A stretch of 47,253 nt of DNA from DRYS01 sp964491605 (lineage in GTDB: Archaea > Thermoproteota > CALKCG01 > B24 > DRYS01). Shown here piece by piece: positions 9,232 through 16,834 of the stretch (its first letter is position 1; every line of letters starts with the position of its first letter). The position numbers and the translations under genes are program-made. The notes under the pieces were generated by a model that did not search any database, had not been told where the DNA came from, and worked only from the letters and a program-made list of their open reading frames with translations. The stretch is taken from positions 1-47,253 of the forward strand of contig CAZBGY010000012.1 of the NCBI GenBank assembly GCA_964491605.1, in the 5' to 3' direction.

Positions 9232-9582
9232 CTACCTTCCTATAAGCCACTTTAAGGGTATATCCTGGAAGCTTCCATCTGGAAGCTTCCTCCTTATAGT
9301 TATGGGTAATACACCCTTTTCAAGCTCGTAGAGAGCTATGGAGAAGGGTGATTTATCGATATCCGGTGGAAGCTTAACTAAGATCGGAGCACCCATAGAT
9401 ATCTGAAGAGCACGTACACCTACTATACGAGCCTTCTCATACTTAGTTAAACGTGGAGGCCCCAGTATCTTTCTAGTCTCACTCCCAGAATCAGTTTTAC
9501 GAATATCAGGGGATTCAGTAGATCCCCCTAAACCTACCATATCGTAAACCTCTCGACTCCTATAAGTGGTTTGCAGAGGCAT
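9232..9582 (-). CDS. rpoK: DNA-directed RNA polymerase subunit K (Rpb6/omega homologue)
   Basis: Small assembly subunit of archaeal RNA polymerase. The conserved core is GPPRLTKYEKARIVGVRALQ, SMGAPILVKLP, and the C-terminal FSIALYELEKGVLPITIRRK ending in IPLKWL, as in archaeal RpoK and eukaryotic Rpb6. At 116 residues it carries a longer N-terminal extension (about 40 residues, polar, likely disordered) than the usual 60-95 residue archaeal form. A TATA-like box sits about 30 bases upstream. It is first in a likely rpoK-signal peptidase-tbp operon. Confidence 0.93.
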   Translation of the reverse strand: MPLQTTYRSREVYDMVGLGGSTESPDIRKTDSGSETRKILGPPRLTKYEKARIVGVRALQISMGAPILVKLPPDIDKSPFSIALYELEKGVLPITIRRKLPDGSFQDIPLKWLIGR

Positions 9583-9610
9583 GGGGGCTTGATAATCGTA
9601 CTAGATTTAT

Positions 9611-9622
9611 CGATATAAATAT
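9611..9622 (-). promoter_or_regulatory. TATA-like promoter of rpoK
   Basis: On the minus strand this reads ATATTTATATCG, an archaeal TATA-like box. A start of transcription about 25 bases downstream would fall roughly ten bases ahead of the rpoK ATG, within the short gap after the preceding radical SAM gene. Confidence 0.5.
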
Positions 9623-9683
9623 TTCGATCAGATGGAATATGGCGAGTCGATGATGAATATCGTAATCCTACAAACCTAGCCGA

Positions 9684-10889
9684 CTAAGGCCCTACATGCC
9701 CCAACACTGTTTGAACGATTACGCATTTCAATCCTAAACCGTTCAGTAACCGTTTAACCTTTAGCATCTCCCAGTAGCTCGGCCTCTTCATATCCCTCCT
9801 ACGGAAGATCGGGAAGTAGTCTAGGACGCATACTTGGATTTCAGGATCTATCGATGCAATCCTACAACCTATCTCTGTTAGCTCCTCGAAGCTCATAAAA
9901 ACTCTGTTATACGGTATACCGACTCCTATGTATACCCTATCCTTATAGTTGTCTACAAGGTATTTGACAGCGTTCCAACTAGTCTTCAGGTATAGCTCAG
10001 CTAGTCTCCTATCGGTTACACCCGTTATATCCATGAATGTTTCTAGATGGAAACCTTTAGGTTCGACTCCTATATTGTTAACCCCGGCTTCTATAAGCTC
10101 ATCGATATAGTCTGAGGTTAGTATCGTCCCGTTACTATCTAGATGCAACCTAGCCTCCATATCCGGATTTAACCTTCTAAGCTCCTTAAAGTACTCTATA
10201 AGCCAACGTCTATTCAGCGTAGGTTCCCCTCCGCTGATAGCCATACCGTTAACCCCGTATAATCTGCGATAATACGTTACAAGTCTAGCAGCTTCATATG
10301 GAGTGTAGGGAGCTGATGAATTATCGTATGTTACGGTGTAATTCTGACAGCTTTTACACCTCAAGTTACATCCAGCAGCCCAGATAGCTACCTCTATATA
10401 TCTACCCGTACCCTTACCTTCGAACCAGGGGGTAGCTTTACCTCCGACGGTGTGAGGTTCAGGTCCATGTATTATCCTAAGCGGAGGGGTATCGCCTACA
10501 TCTGTCTCTATCTTCATCCCATCCCTAACACCTGTTATACATGACCTAGTGAGCACTCCATCTACTAGGACGCTACAAGCCCAGCATCCACCTAAACCGC
10601 AGGGGGAGTATAAGCCGTTCCTACCTGGGAATACATCGAAGCTGTAGCCGCATAGCTTCAAAGCCTCCTTCAAGGTTATCCTCTCAGGTACGCTATACTC
10701 TACGCCGTCTACGGATATCCTGATGAACCTTCTTTCGCTTCCATCCTCGACGATCCTCCTAGCTTCATATGGGCATGCATAGTAGCATGCAAGACAGCCT
10801 ACGCAGTTAGTGTTGACGCATACGGAAACCTCCCTGCATAAGTTGCATCCACGACATATCGATCTATCGACGATGACCATATGATGCAT
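9684..10889 (-). CDS. Radical SAM protein with N-terminal 4Fe-4S and 2Fe-2S ferredoxin-like modules
   Basis: Three iron-sulfur modules in one chain. Near the N-terminus eight cysteines (CRGCNLCREVSVC, then CVGCLACYYACP) fit two [4Fe-4S] clusters. A segment like the xanthine-dehydrogenase type follows (PCGLGGCWACSVLVDG with a later SC) and fits a [2Fe-2S] cluster. The rest is a radical SAM domain with GCNLRCKSCQN (CX3CX2C) and the SAM-binding AISGGEPTLNRR, related to pyruvate formate-lyase-activating enzymes. It probably makes a glycyl radical or another radical modification using an internal electron relay, but the substrate is unknown and no glycyl-radical enzyme lies nearby. The start is uncertain: ATG 10887-10889 is used; TTG at 10905-10907 and ATG at 10878-10880 are alternatives. 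Confidence 0.8.
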   Translation of the reverse strand: MHHMVIVDRSICRGCNLCREVSVCVNTNCVGCLACYYACPYEARRIVEDGSERRFIRISVDGVEYSVPERITLKEALKLCGYSFDVFPGRNGLYSPCGLGGCWACSVLVDGVLTRSCITGVRDGMKIETDVGDTPPLRIIHGPEPHTVGGKATPWFEGKGTGRYIEVAIWAAGCNLRCKSCQNYTVTYDNSSAPYTPYEAARLVTYYRRLYGVNGMAISGGEPTLNRRWLIEYFKELRRLNPDMEARLHLDSNGTILTSDYIDELIEAGVNNIGVEPKGFHLETFMDITGVTDRRLAELYLKTSWNAVKYLVDNYKDRVYIGVGIPYNRVFMSFEELTEIGCRIASIDPEIQVCVLDYFPIFRRRDMKRPSYWEMLKVKRLLNGLGLKCVIVQTVLGHVGP

Positions 10890-11214
10890 AGCCAACTTCT
10901 TCTCCAAGAAATACTCTAGTTGGATCGAATATAATAGCCTTCCATTCCAAACCTAACATATGGATACTATAGGTATAGCCAGTATATGAAATCTTAGCTA
11001 AACACTGTAGAAGCGTAGTAAAACTGTGGAAGAGAATCGATCCGAATAGATATGGTATGCATATGAGACACACTAAGAATACTCGTAGATAGCCTGTATA
11101 TAGAAGGATACCCTAGTTGTAGGTTCTAGCGTACCATAGGTTATCGGTTCTGAGGTAAAACATATTAGTTAGAAGCTATACTTTAAAGATTCCATCTAAG
11201 CTGGAGGAAGGATC
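10890..11214. other. Intergenic region between divergent genes
   Basis: About 325 bases between the radical SAM gene (minus) and the aldo/keto reductase (plus). I see no convincing gene or RNA. AT-rich boxes near 10930 (minus, ATTATATTCG) and 11177-11188 (plus, TATACTTTAAAG) may be the two promoters. GGAGG at 11203-11207 is the ribosome binding site of the plus-strand gene. Confidence 0.5.
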
Positions 11215-12384
11215 TTGAAGTATAGAAAGTTTGGTAGGTTGGATTGGATGGTTTCGATCTTAGGATTCGGTGCTATGAGGCTTCCAGTAGTTGGAGGCGA
11301 TATGAGGCAGATAGATGAACCTGAAGCTATGAGGATGATAAAGTATGCTATCGATCATGGTGTAAACTATATTGATACGGCGTACATGTATCATGGAGGA
11401 AATAGCGAGGTTCTAATAGGTAAGGTTTTGAGGGAGGGGTATCATGGTAAAGTTAGGGTAGCTACGAAGATGCCTATAGGTATGGTTAGATCTAGGGAGG
11501 AGCTAGATACGATATTCGAGGAGCAGATGAGAAGGCTTCAGATCGACTATATAGACTTTTACCTGATGCATGGGTTGGATAGGGATAGATGGCGTAAAAT
11601 ACATGATCTAAACGTATTAGATTGGGCTGAAAGGAAGGTTGATGAAGGTAGGATAGGATATCTAGGATTCAGCTTCCACGATGAATTCGAAGTATTCAAG
11701 GAGATAGTGGATGGGTATAGCGGATGGACATTCTGCCAGATACAATACAACTATCTAGATACAGAGAGTAGTAGGAGATCACCTGGGACTAAGGGTCTTA
11801 AATATGCGGCTTCCAGGGGTCTAGCGGTAGTCGTTATGGAGCCTATAAGAGGAGGACTACTAGCCATACCACCTCCACCAGAAGTTAAAGCGGTATTCGA
11901 TGAAGCAGGTGTAAAGAGGACTCCTGCACAATGGGCTCTACTATGGGTCTGGAATAATCCGGAGGTATCAGTAGCTTTAAGTGGTATGAGCACGTTCGAG
12001 CAGGTTGTGGATAATATCGCGACGGCTAGTATAGCCGAACCCGGGATTCTAAGCGAAGAAGAGTTGCGTATAATCGAGAAGGTTAGAAACATGTATCTCA
12101 AGTATGGCTTTATAGGTTGCACCGGCTGCCACTACTGCATACCATGCCCTAGAGGGGTCGATATACCATCGATCCTCAGATACATGAATAGGATACTGAT
12201 GGCTGAAAGCGGGGAGGAGAGGAGGATTGTAGAGGAGTATTATAGGGAGATTCCGGAGGATAGGAGGGGAGATAGATGTGTTAGATGCGGTGAATGCGAG
12301 AAGAAATGCCCACAGAAGCTGCCCATACGTGAACTCATCAGAAGATCGAGCTTCACGCTCAGACCGCCTCCCCCACATACTTAG
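11215..12384 (+). CDS. Aldo/keto reductase with C-terminal 4Fe-4S ferredoxin domain
   Basis: NAD(P)H-dependent reductase of the TIM-barrel AKR superfamily. The tetrad is visible: D54 and Y59 in NYIDTAYMYH, K85 in VATKMP, H119 in FYLMHGLD. The last 90 residues carry two cysteine clusters, CTGCHYCIPCPRGVDIPS and CVRCGECEKKCPQ, which fit ferredoxin-type [4Fe-4S] centres. This AKR-ferredoxin fusion is common in anaerobic archaea and bacteria; the substrate is not known. The TTG start is supported by GGAGG eight bases upstream and by the family-typical N-terminus MKYRKFGRLDWMVSILGFGA. 389 residues, the usual length for the fusion. Confidence 0.92.
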   Translation: MKYRKFGRLDWMVSILGFGAMRLPVVGGDMRQIDEPEAMRMIKYAIDHGVNYIDTAYMYHGGNSEVLIGKVLREGYHGKVRVATKMPIGMVRSREELDTIFEEQMRRLQIDYIDFYLMHGLDRDRWRKIHDLNVLDWAERKVDEGRIGYLGFSFHDEFEVFKEIVDGYSGWTFCQIQYNYLDTESSRRSPGTKGLKYAASRGLAVVVMEPIRGGLLAIPPPPEVKAVFDEAGVKRTPAQWALLWVWNNPEVSVALSGMSTFEQVVDNIATASIAEPGILSEEELRIIEKVRNMYLKYGFIGCTGCHYCIPCPRGVDIPSILRYMNRILMAESGEERRIVEEYYREIPEDRRGDRCVRCGECEKKCPQKLPIRELIRRSSFTLRPPPPHT

Positions 12385-12431
12385 AGGAGAGTTACTCCAG
12401 TGTATGGATGAAGAAGCCTTTGCTAGCAGTT

Positions 12432-12443
12432 AAAGTTTTATAC
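12432..12443 (+). promoter_or_regulatory. TATA-like promoter of the ECF S-component gene
   Basis: AAAGTTTTATAC lies 26-37 bases upstream of the ATG at 12469, so transcription would begin at or just before the start codon (leaderless or nearly so). The same AAAGTTT-ATA core precedes several other genes in this window. Confidence 0.5.
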
Positions 12444-12455
12444 CTGGAATATTAT

Positions 12456-12465
12456 CCATATATGG
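12456..12465. promoter_or_regulatory. Operator-like palindrome CCATATATGG
   Basis: A perfect 10-bp palindrome just upstream of the ECF S-component start codon and downstream of its TATA-like box, where a bound repressor would block initiation. The same 10-mer occurs twice in the leader of the next gene (13005-13014 and 13023-13032). I did not notice it elsewhere in the window. Confidence 0.5.
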
Positions 12466-12468
12466 TAG

Positions 12469-12993
12469 ATGAAGAGTTTAAAAATAGCATTGATAGTATC
12501 GTTAACGTCGTTATCGGTAGCTAGCCGTATAGCCTTAGCAGCTTTCCCCAACATTAAACTAGTTGCCTTCATAGCGATAATGAGCGGTATACTTCTAGGC
12601 AGTAGGATCGGATTCATCGTAGGATTTCTATCCATGCTGATCTCTGATTTCGCATTCTTCGGTTTAGGCTACTGGACGGTAGCTACGGCACCGTGTATGG
12701 GTTTCATAGGGTTTCTAGCTGGTTTAACTTTGAGGGATATTAAGAGGATATCTAGGTTGGATCTATTCCTAGCTGGCTTCGTTTTAACCTTAATCTACGA
12801 TGTATCCACCTCTATAATACTTGCGATACCATTCTACGGAGGCTTAGAGAGAGCTTTCATAGCGGCTATGATAGGATTATTCTTACCTACACCATACCCT
12901 ATGGGGCCTGTACATGAGCTATCTACAGGTTTAGCGTTAAGTATGCTCGCCCATCCTATAGCTTCCTACATGGAGAGAATTAAGGTAAGATAA
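12469..12993 (+). CDS. Predicted ECF transporter S-component (substrate-binding membrane subunit)
   Basis: A 174-residue, highly hydrophobic protein with five or six membrane spans. The pattern GILLGSRIGFIVGFLSMLIS followed by FFGLGYWTVATAPCMGFIGF and the C-terminal PYPMGPVHELSTG resemble S-components of energy-coupling-factor importers, which bind vitamins and recruit shared A, A' and T subunits (not present in this window). The next gene encodes a membrane-anchored DUF4430-like protein resembling the cobalamin-binding transcobalamin C-terminal fold, so a corrinoid-type substrate is a reasonable but unproven guess. The start ATG is nearly leaderless with respect to the TATA-like box at 12432. 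Confidence 0.7.
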   Translation: MKSLKIALIVSLTSLSVASRIALAAFPNIKLVAFIAIMSGILLGSRIGFIVGFLSMLISDFAFFGLGYWTVATAPCMGFIGFLAGLTLRDIKRISRLDLFLAGFVLTLIYDVSTSIILAIPFYGGLERAFIAAMIGLFLPTPYPMGPVHELSTGLALSMLAHPIASYMERIKVR

Positions 12994-13003
12994 AGTTTAT
13001 ATC
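12991..13003 (+). promoter_or_regulatory. TATA-like promoter of the DUF4430-like gene
   Basis: TAAAGTTTATATC begins at the ECF gene stop codon. A transcription start about 25 bases on would leave a short leader containing GGAG (13031-13034) six bases before the ATG at 13041. It overlaps the palindrome at 13001-13018. Confidence 0.5.
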
Positions 13004-13018
13004 TCCATATATGGAGAT
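13001..13018. promoter_or_regulatory. 18-bp perfect palindrome, operator-like
   Basis: ATCTCCATATATGGAGAT is its own reverse complement. It abuts the TATA-like box of the DUF4430-like gene and contains the CCATATATGG core that also lies before the ECF gene. Position and symmetry fit a binding site for a dimeric helix-turn-helix repressor. Confidence 0.55.
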
Positions 13019-13022
13019 AAAG

Positions 13023-13036
13023 CCATATATGGAGAT
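13023..13036. promoter_or_regulatory. Second copy of the CCATATATGG palindrome with GGAG
   Basis: CCATATATGGAGAT repeats the right-hand 14 bases of the palindrome at 13001-13018. Its GGAG at 13031-13034 is also the likely ribosome binding site of the gene starting at 13041, so a bound regulator might affect both initiation steps. Confidence 0.45.
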
Positions 13037-13040
13037 GCAT

Positions 13041-13511
13041 ATGTCTAGCGTAAGAAGCTATGCTATAGTAGCCCTACTCGTATGGGCTCTCCTCTCATCC
13101 GTAGCTGCTAGTTGGCTCTATATGGAGAATGAAAGGCTTAGAAGCGATCTGAGATCCTATGAGGGTAAGCTAACAGGTTATGAGGGTAGATTAGCTAAAG
13201 TGAATTTCGTAGATGTGATTATAGATTATGGTAACGGGACGGTTAGGGTTTATGATGATGTACCGATACCTAGAGCTAGGAGTACTGTATTTCAAGCTCT
13301 GTTATCCGTCGCATCTGTAAAGTACACAGAGTATCCGTTCGGTATATTCGTCGATTCTATAGATGGCGTAGCTAACGATCCGACGGCTAATAGGTACTGG
13401 ATATACTATATATACGTCGAGGGGCAGGGATTTGTTATGGGTGAGGTAGCTGCAAACCTTAAACCCGTAAGCGATGGGGATAGGGTTTCATGGAACTATA
13501 CGAAGTTCTAG
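13041..13511 (+). CDS. Membrane-anchored DUF4430-like (transcobalamin C-terminal-like) protein
   Basis: One N-terminal membrane segment (about residues 6-26, YAIVALLVWALLSSVAASW) is followed by a short charged stretch and an extracytoplasmic domain. The domain contains VIIDYGNGTVRVYDDVPIP, TVFQALLSVASV, DSIDGVANDPTANRYWIYYI and a final LKPVSDGDRVSWNYTKF, the layout of DUF4430/transcobalamin-C-like domains. Such domains occur in cobalamin carriers and surface proteins. Next to an ECF S-component it may be a surface partner in substrate capture. The frame opens at 13011, but the ATG at 13041 has GGAG six bases upstream and is chosen. 156 residues. Confidence 0.65.
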   Translation: MSSVRSYAIVALLVWALLSSVAASWLYMENERLRSDLRSYEGKLTGYEGRLAKVNFVDVIIDYGNGTVRVYDDVPIPRARSTVFQALLSVASVKYTEYPFGIFVDSIDGVANDPTANRYWIYYIYVEGQGFVMGEVAANLKPVSDGDRVSWNYTKF

Positions 13512-13535
13512 AAGTATAAGCTTCGGGATGAGAGG

Positions 13536-14258
13536 TTATCGGGTAAAGAATGCATCCAAACCCTTTTTCCTCCCACCTTCAACTTCTATTACCGCTATTC
13601 CTCCTCTAGCTGGGAGGCTTACATTGTATACTTGCGCTCCACCTATACCTACCGATCCTACAGTTCCTCGATGCGCATGTCCATGTATCCATACATCTAC
13701 GGATGATACTACAGGCTCCATAGCTTTGGATCCTAGGTATACCCATATACTCGGATCCTCACCTCTCAGAGTCCTGTAGGTAGGGGAGTAGTGTGTTAAA
13801 ACTATCTTCAGATCGGTATTCAACGATGATACGAGCTTAGCTATCTTGTAGGGTTTATCCGCGTACACAGCTTCTAGATCTGGCTTAAACTTCTTCTGCC
13901 AGTTTGTAAGGGAATCTAGAGCTCCTCTAGATCCTATGATCCCGATTTTGCACCCACCCAATTCTATCGTAGAGGATTCATCATCAAGCCATACGATCCT
14001 ATCGAACCTTCGATATACATCTTCGTATCCATGGTATTCCTCGTTTCCGAAGCATGCGTATATAGGTCCATCGTAAGCTTCGCCGATTATACCAAGAACC
14101 CTCTCAACCTGCCTATAATCGTTATGTAATACTATATCGCCTGCAAGTAGGAGCAGATCTATACTGCTTAGATCTAGCTTCGATAGGCTTGATTCGAATA
14201 GCTTCAAGTATCTAGGTGCATGGATATCCGCCGTAGCTGCAAACTTTATCTTAGGCAT
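13536..14258 (-). CDS. Calcineurin-like metallophosphoesterase
   Basis: Two-metal phosphoesterase fold with all signature blocks: D11-x-H13 in TADIHAPRY, LLLLAGDIVLHND (D41), YACFGNEEYHG (GNxE, N72), ILTHYSPTYR, and WIHGHAHRGTVG near the C-terminus. 240 residues, single domain, no signal peptide, so cytoplasmic. The GNEE variant replaces the common GNHD, as in many archaeal phosphoesterases of the YfcE-like and Icc-like groups. The substrate is unknown. It faces the DUF4430-like gene with 24 bases between stops and is divergent from valS. Confidence 0.9.
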   Translation of the reverse strand: MPKIKFAATADIHAPRYLKLFESSLSKLDLSSIDLLLLAGDIVLHNDYRQVERVLGIIGEAYDGPIYACFGNEEYHGYEDVYRRFDRIVWLDDESSTIELGGCKIGIIGSRGALDSLTNWQKKFKPDLEAVYADKPYKIAKLVSSLNTDLKIVLTHYSPTYRTLRGEDPSIWVYLGSKAMEPVVSSVDVWIHGHAHRGTVGSVGIGGAQVYNVSLPARGGIAVIEVEGGRKKGLDAFFTR

Positions 14259-14328
14259 ATCTTTTCAAGCCTACCTGAAATATATTCTCTAACCACCCTG
14301 GATAACTATTAATAGATGAAGCGCAGAG

Positions 14329-14341
14329 TTAAAGTTTAAAC
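14329..14341 (+). promoter_or_regulatory. TATA-like promoter of valS
   Basis: TTAAAGTTTAAAC, about 60 bases upstream of the valS ATG, matches the AAAGTTT-type boxes before other genes here. The sequence is nearly palindromic and sits between divergent genes, so it could serve either direction. Confidence 0.35.
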
Positions 14342-14395
14342 TGGATTCTGGTAGGTATTTACCGTAGCTATCGAGCTACAGATACGTATAGGGGG

Positions 14396-16834
14396 ATGGG
14401 TAGCTTAGGGATGGAGAGGGGAACGTTTAAACCTAGGATAACGGAGAGCCGTTGGAGAGCTGAACTAGAGCTAAATCTCATAGATACATGGCGGGAGGAG
14501 GGGCTGTATAAATTCGATCCGAATTCAGGCAAACCTATCATAGCTATAGATACACCTCCACCGTATGCCTCGGCTAGATGGCATGTAGGCGGTGCCGCAC
14601 ACTATGCGCAGATAGATATGGTCGCTAGGTATTTCAGGATGAAGGGCTACGAGGTTCTATTCCCGTTCGGTGTCGATCGTAATGGTCTACCGGTTGAGGT
14701 ACAAGTCGAGAAGACGTATGGTATAAGGTACTGGGAGGTTAGCCGGGAGGAATTCGAGGAGATCTGTAGGAAGTATCTGGATGAAGTGGAAAGGCAGCTT
14801 ATATGGGTTGTTAAAAGGCTTGGGATTAGCTGCGATCTGGAGAACTACTATAGGACGGATAGCCCAGAGTATAGGAGTTTAACCCAGGAGACCTTCATAG
14901 ATCTCTGGCGTAGAGGCTTAATCTACGAGGCAGAGTATCCTGTAAACTGGTGTCCTGTATGCCGTACTACGATAGCCGATGCCGAAGTCGAGTATAGCGA
15001 TGAGAAGGATACGGATCTAGTCTATATGAGGTTTAAACTTGAAAGGGGCGGATATATAGTCGTAGCTTCTACGAGACCTGAACTTCTATGCAGCTGCGCG
15101 GCGGTTATATTCAACCCTGAGGATGATAGGTATAAGGGTTTAGAGGGTTCTACGGCTATTACCCCTATCTACGGGTATAGAGTACCTATACTAGCTCATC
15201 CAGCTGCTAGGATCGAGTTCGGTTCAGGCTTGGTTATGGTATGCTCGTACGGCGATCAGGTCGATATAAGACTGTTCAGGGAGCTTGGGTTGAAGCCTAG
15301 GATAGCTATAGATCCAGATGGACGTATGAATAGTAACGCCGGGGTCTACGCAGGGCTTACCGTAGAGGAGGCTAGGAGGAGGATAATCGAGGATCTTAAA
15401 TCTAGTGGAGTTATCGAGAAGATAGAGAAGATAAGGCATAGAGTACCTATATGTTGGAGGTCTAAAAACCCGATAGAATTCATACATATGAGGGAGTTCT
15501 ACCTTAAACAAATCGAATACCTAGATGATATCAAGAAGATACTAGACGATATGCGCTTCTACCCTCCCTCAGCTAAACAGAGGCTTATCGACTGGATAGA
15601 AGGCGTTAAGACGGATTGGCCTATTTCTAGAAGGAGGTTCTACGGGACAGAGATACCTATATGGTATTGTAAGAGGTGCGGTGGGGTTAACCTACCCGAG
15701 CCTGGGAGATACTATAAGCCTTGGAGGGATCCCCCACCTATAGATAGATGCGTATACTGCGGCTCAGCTGAGCTTGTAGGTGAGGAAAGGACCCTGGATA
15801 CATGGATGGATTCTAGTATAAGCCCTCTATATATAGCGGGGTATAAGCGCGATCCTAAACTCTACGAGAAGATATCAGGCAGCATACTGAGACCCCAAGG
15901 CTACGATATAATCAGGACATGGCTATACTATACGATACTCAGGGTATACGAGCTCACAGGCAGACCAGCCTTCCGATACATCAGGATCTCAGGTATGGGT
16001 CTAGATGAGAGGGGGGAGGCTATGCATAAGTCTAAAGGTAACGTCGTATATCCTGAGCCGCTTCTAGAGAAGTATAGCGCCGATGCGTTTAGATTCTGGG
16101 CTGCATCAGAAGCTAAACTTGGATCAGACTATAGATTCTCAGAATATAAGCTTGAATCTGCTAAGCTATTCTTAACTAAGCTTTGGAATATCGCTAGGTT
16201 TATCTCGCAATTCCCAGTCGTAGATAGGTTGAGTAAGCTTAAACCTATAGATGAATGGATATTAGCCGAAACCAATAGGCTTATAGAGGTATGCGTAAAG
16301 GATTACGAGGAGCTAGACTTCTTCGAGGCGAGCAACAGTATAAGAAACTTTATATGGAGTATATTCGCAGACCACTACATCGAAGCTGTTAAGCCTAGAG
16401 CATATAACAGCGATGGAGCGTTCAGCGAGTGGGAGCAGACGGCGGCATGGTATACGCTACATCAAGTCCTGAGGACGATTTTGAAGCTTCTAGCACCTAT
16501 ATGCCCATTCATAACGGATGCTATATGGAGGAGTATCTACAGTGGAACGGTGCATAGGGAGGGGATACCTGAGACTATACCTGTGGATGATAAGCTTAGA
16601 GAGTATACGGAGTATATACTCGAGTTTGATAGCGGCTTATGGAAGATTAAAAAGAAGATGGGCATACCTTTAAACGCTCCTCTGAGGGGCGTCGTATACG
16701 CATCCGAGAAGGTTAGACTGTTTATAGATGATCTTAAGAGAATGCATAGGATTGAAGCTGTATCGTTCGATAAGCCTCCGGCTGAAGCTGAAGAGATCTC
16801 TAAGAATCTATACTATCTCCCATCAACTCTGTGA
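14396..16834 (+). CDS. valS: Valyl-tRNA synthetase
   Basis: Large class I synthetase of the Ile/Leu/Val group. N-terminal catalytic signature TPPPYASARWHVGGAAHYAQ: the HIGH box is HVGG (residues 63-66). The zinc-like knuckle NWCPVCRTTIADAEVEY, the editing-domain segments (STRPELLCSCAAVIFNPEDD) and the ValRS-typical DWPISRRRFYGTEIPIWYC and TLDTWMDSSIS follow. The KMSKS loop reads MHKSKGNVVYPEPL (residues 543-549 for MHKSKGN). 812 residues, normal for archaeal ValRS without the bacterial C-terminal coiled coil. IleRS is less likely given the length and the DTWMDSS motif. An in-frame ATG six codons later is an alternative start. It overlaps the convergent DHH gene by 12 bases. Confidence 0.88.
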   Translation: MGSLGMERGTFKPRITESRWRAELELNLIDTWREEGLYKFDPNSGKPIIAIDTPPPYASARWHVGGAAHYAQIDMVARYFRMKGYEVLFPFGVDRNGLPVEVQVEKTYGIRYWEVSREEFEEICRKYLDEVERQLIWVVKRLGISCDLENYYRTDSPEYRSLTQETFIDLWRRGLIYEAEYPVNWCPVCRTTIADAEVEYSDEKDTDLVYMRFKLERGGYIVVASTRPELLCSCAAVIFNPEDDRYKGLEGSTAITPIYGYRVPILAHPAARIEFGSGLVMVCSYGDQVDIRLFRELGLKPRIAIDPDGRMNSNAGVYAGLTVEEARRRIIEDLKSSGVIEKIEKIRHRVPICWRSKNPIEFIHMREFYLKQIEYLDDIKKILDDMRFYPPSAKQRLIDWIEGVKTDWPISRRRFYGTEIPIWYCKRCGGVNLPEPGRYYKPWRDPPPIDRCVYCGSAELVGEERTLDTWMDSSISPLYIAGYKRDPKLYEKISGSILRPQGYDIIRTWLYYTILRVYELTGRPAFRYIRISGMGLDERGEAMHKSKGNVVYPEPLLEKYSADAFRFWAASEAKLGSDYRFSEYKLESAKLFLTKLWNIARFISQFPVVDRLSKLKPIDEWILAETNRLIEVCVKDYEELDFFEASNSIRNFIWSIFADHYIEAVKPRAYNSDGAFSEWEQTAAWYTLHQVLRTILKLLAPICPFITDAIWRSIYSGTVHREGIPETIPVDDKLREYTEYILEFDSGLWKIKKKMGIPLNAPLRGVVYASEKVRLFIDDLKRMHRIEAVSFDKPPAEAEEISKNLYYLPSTL

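Noticed and set aside
10864..11073. Minus-strand open frame upstream of the radical SAM gene
   Set aside because: It overlaps the radical SAM start in another frame, has no recognisable sequence and no ribosome binding site; it is more likely promoter and leader DNA.
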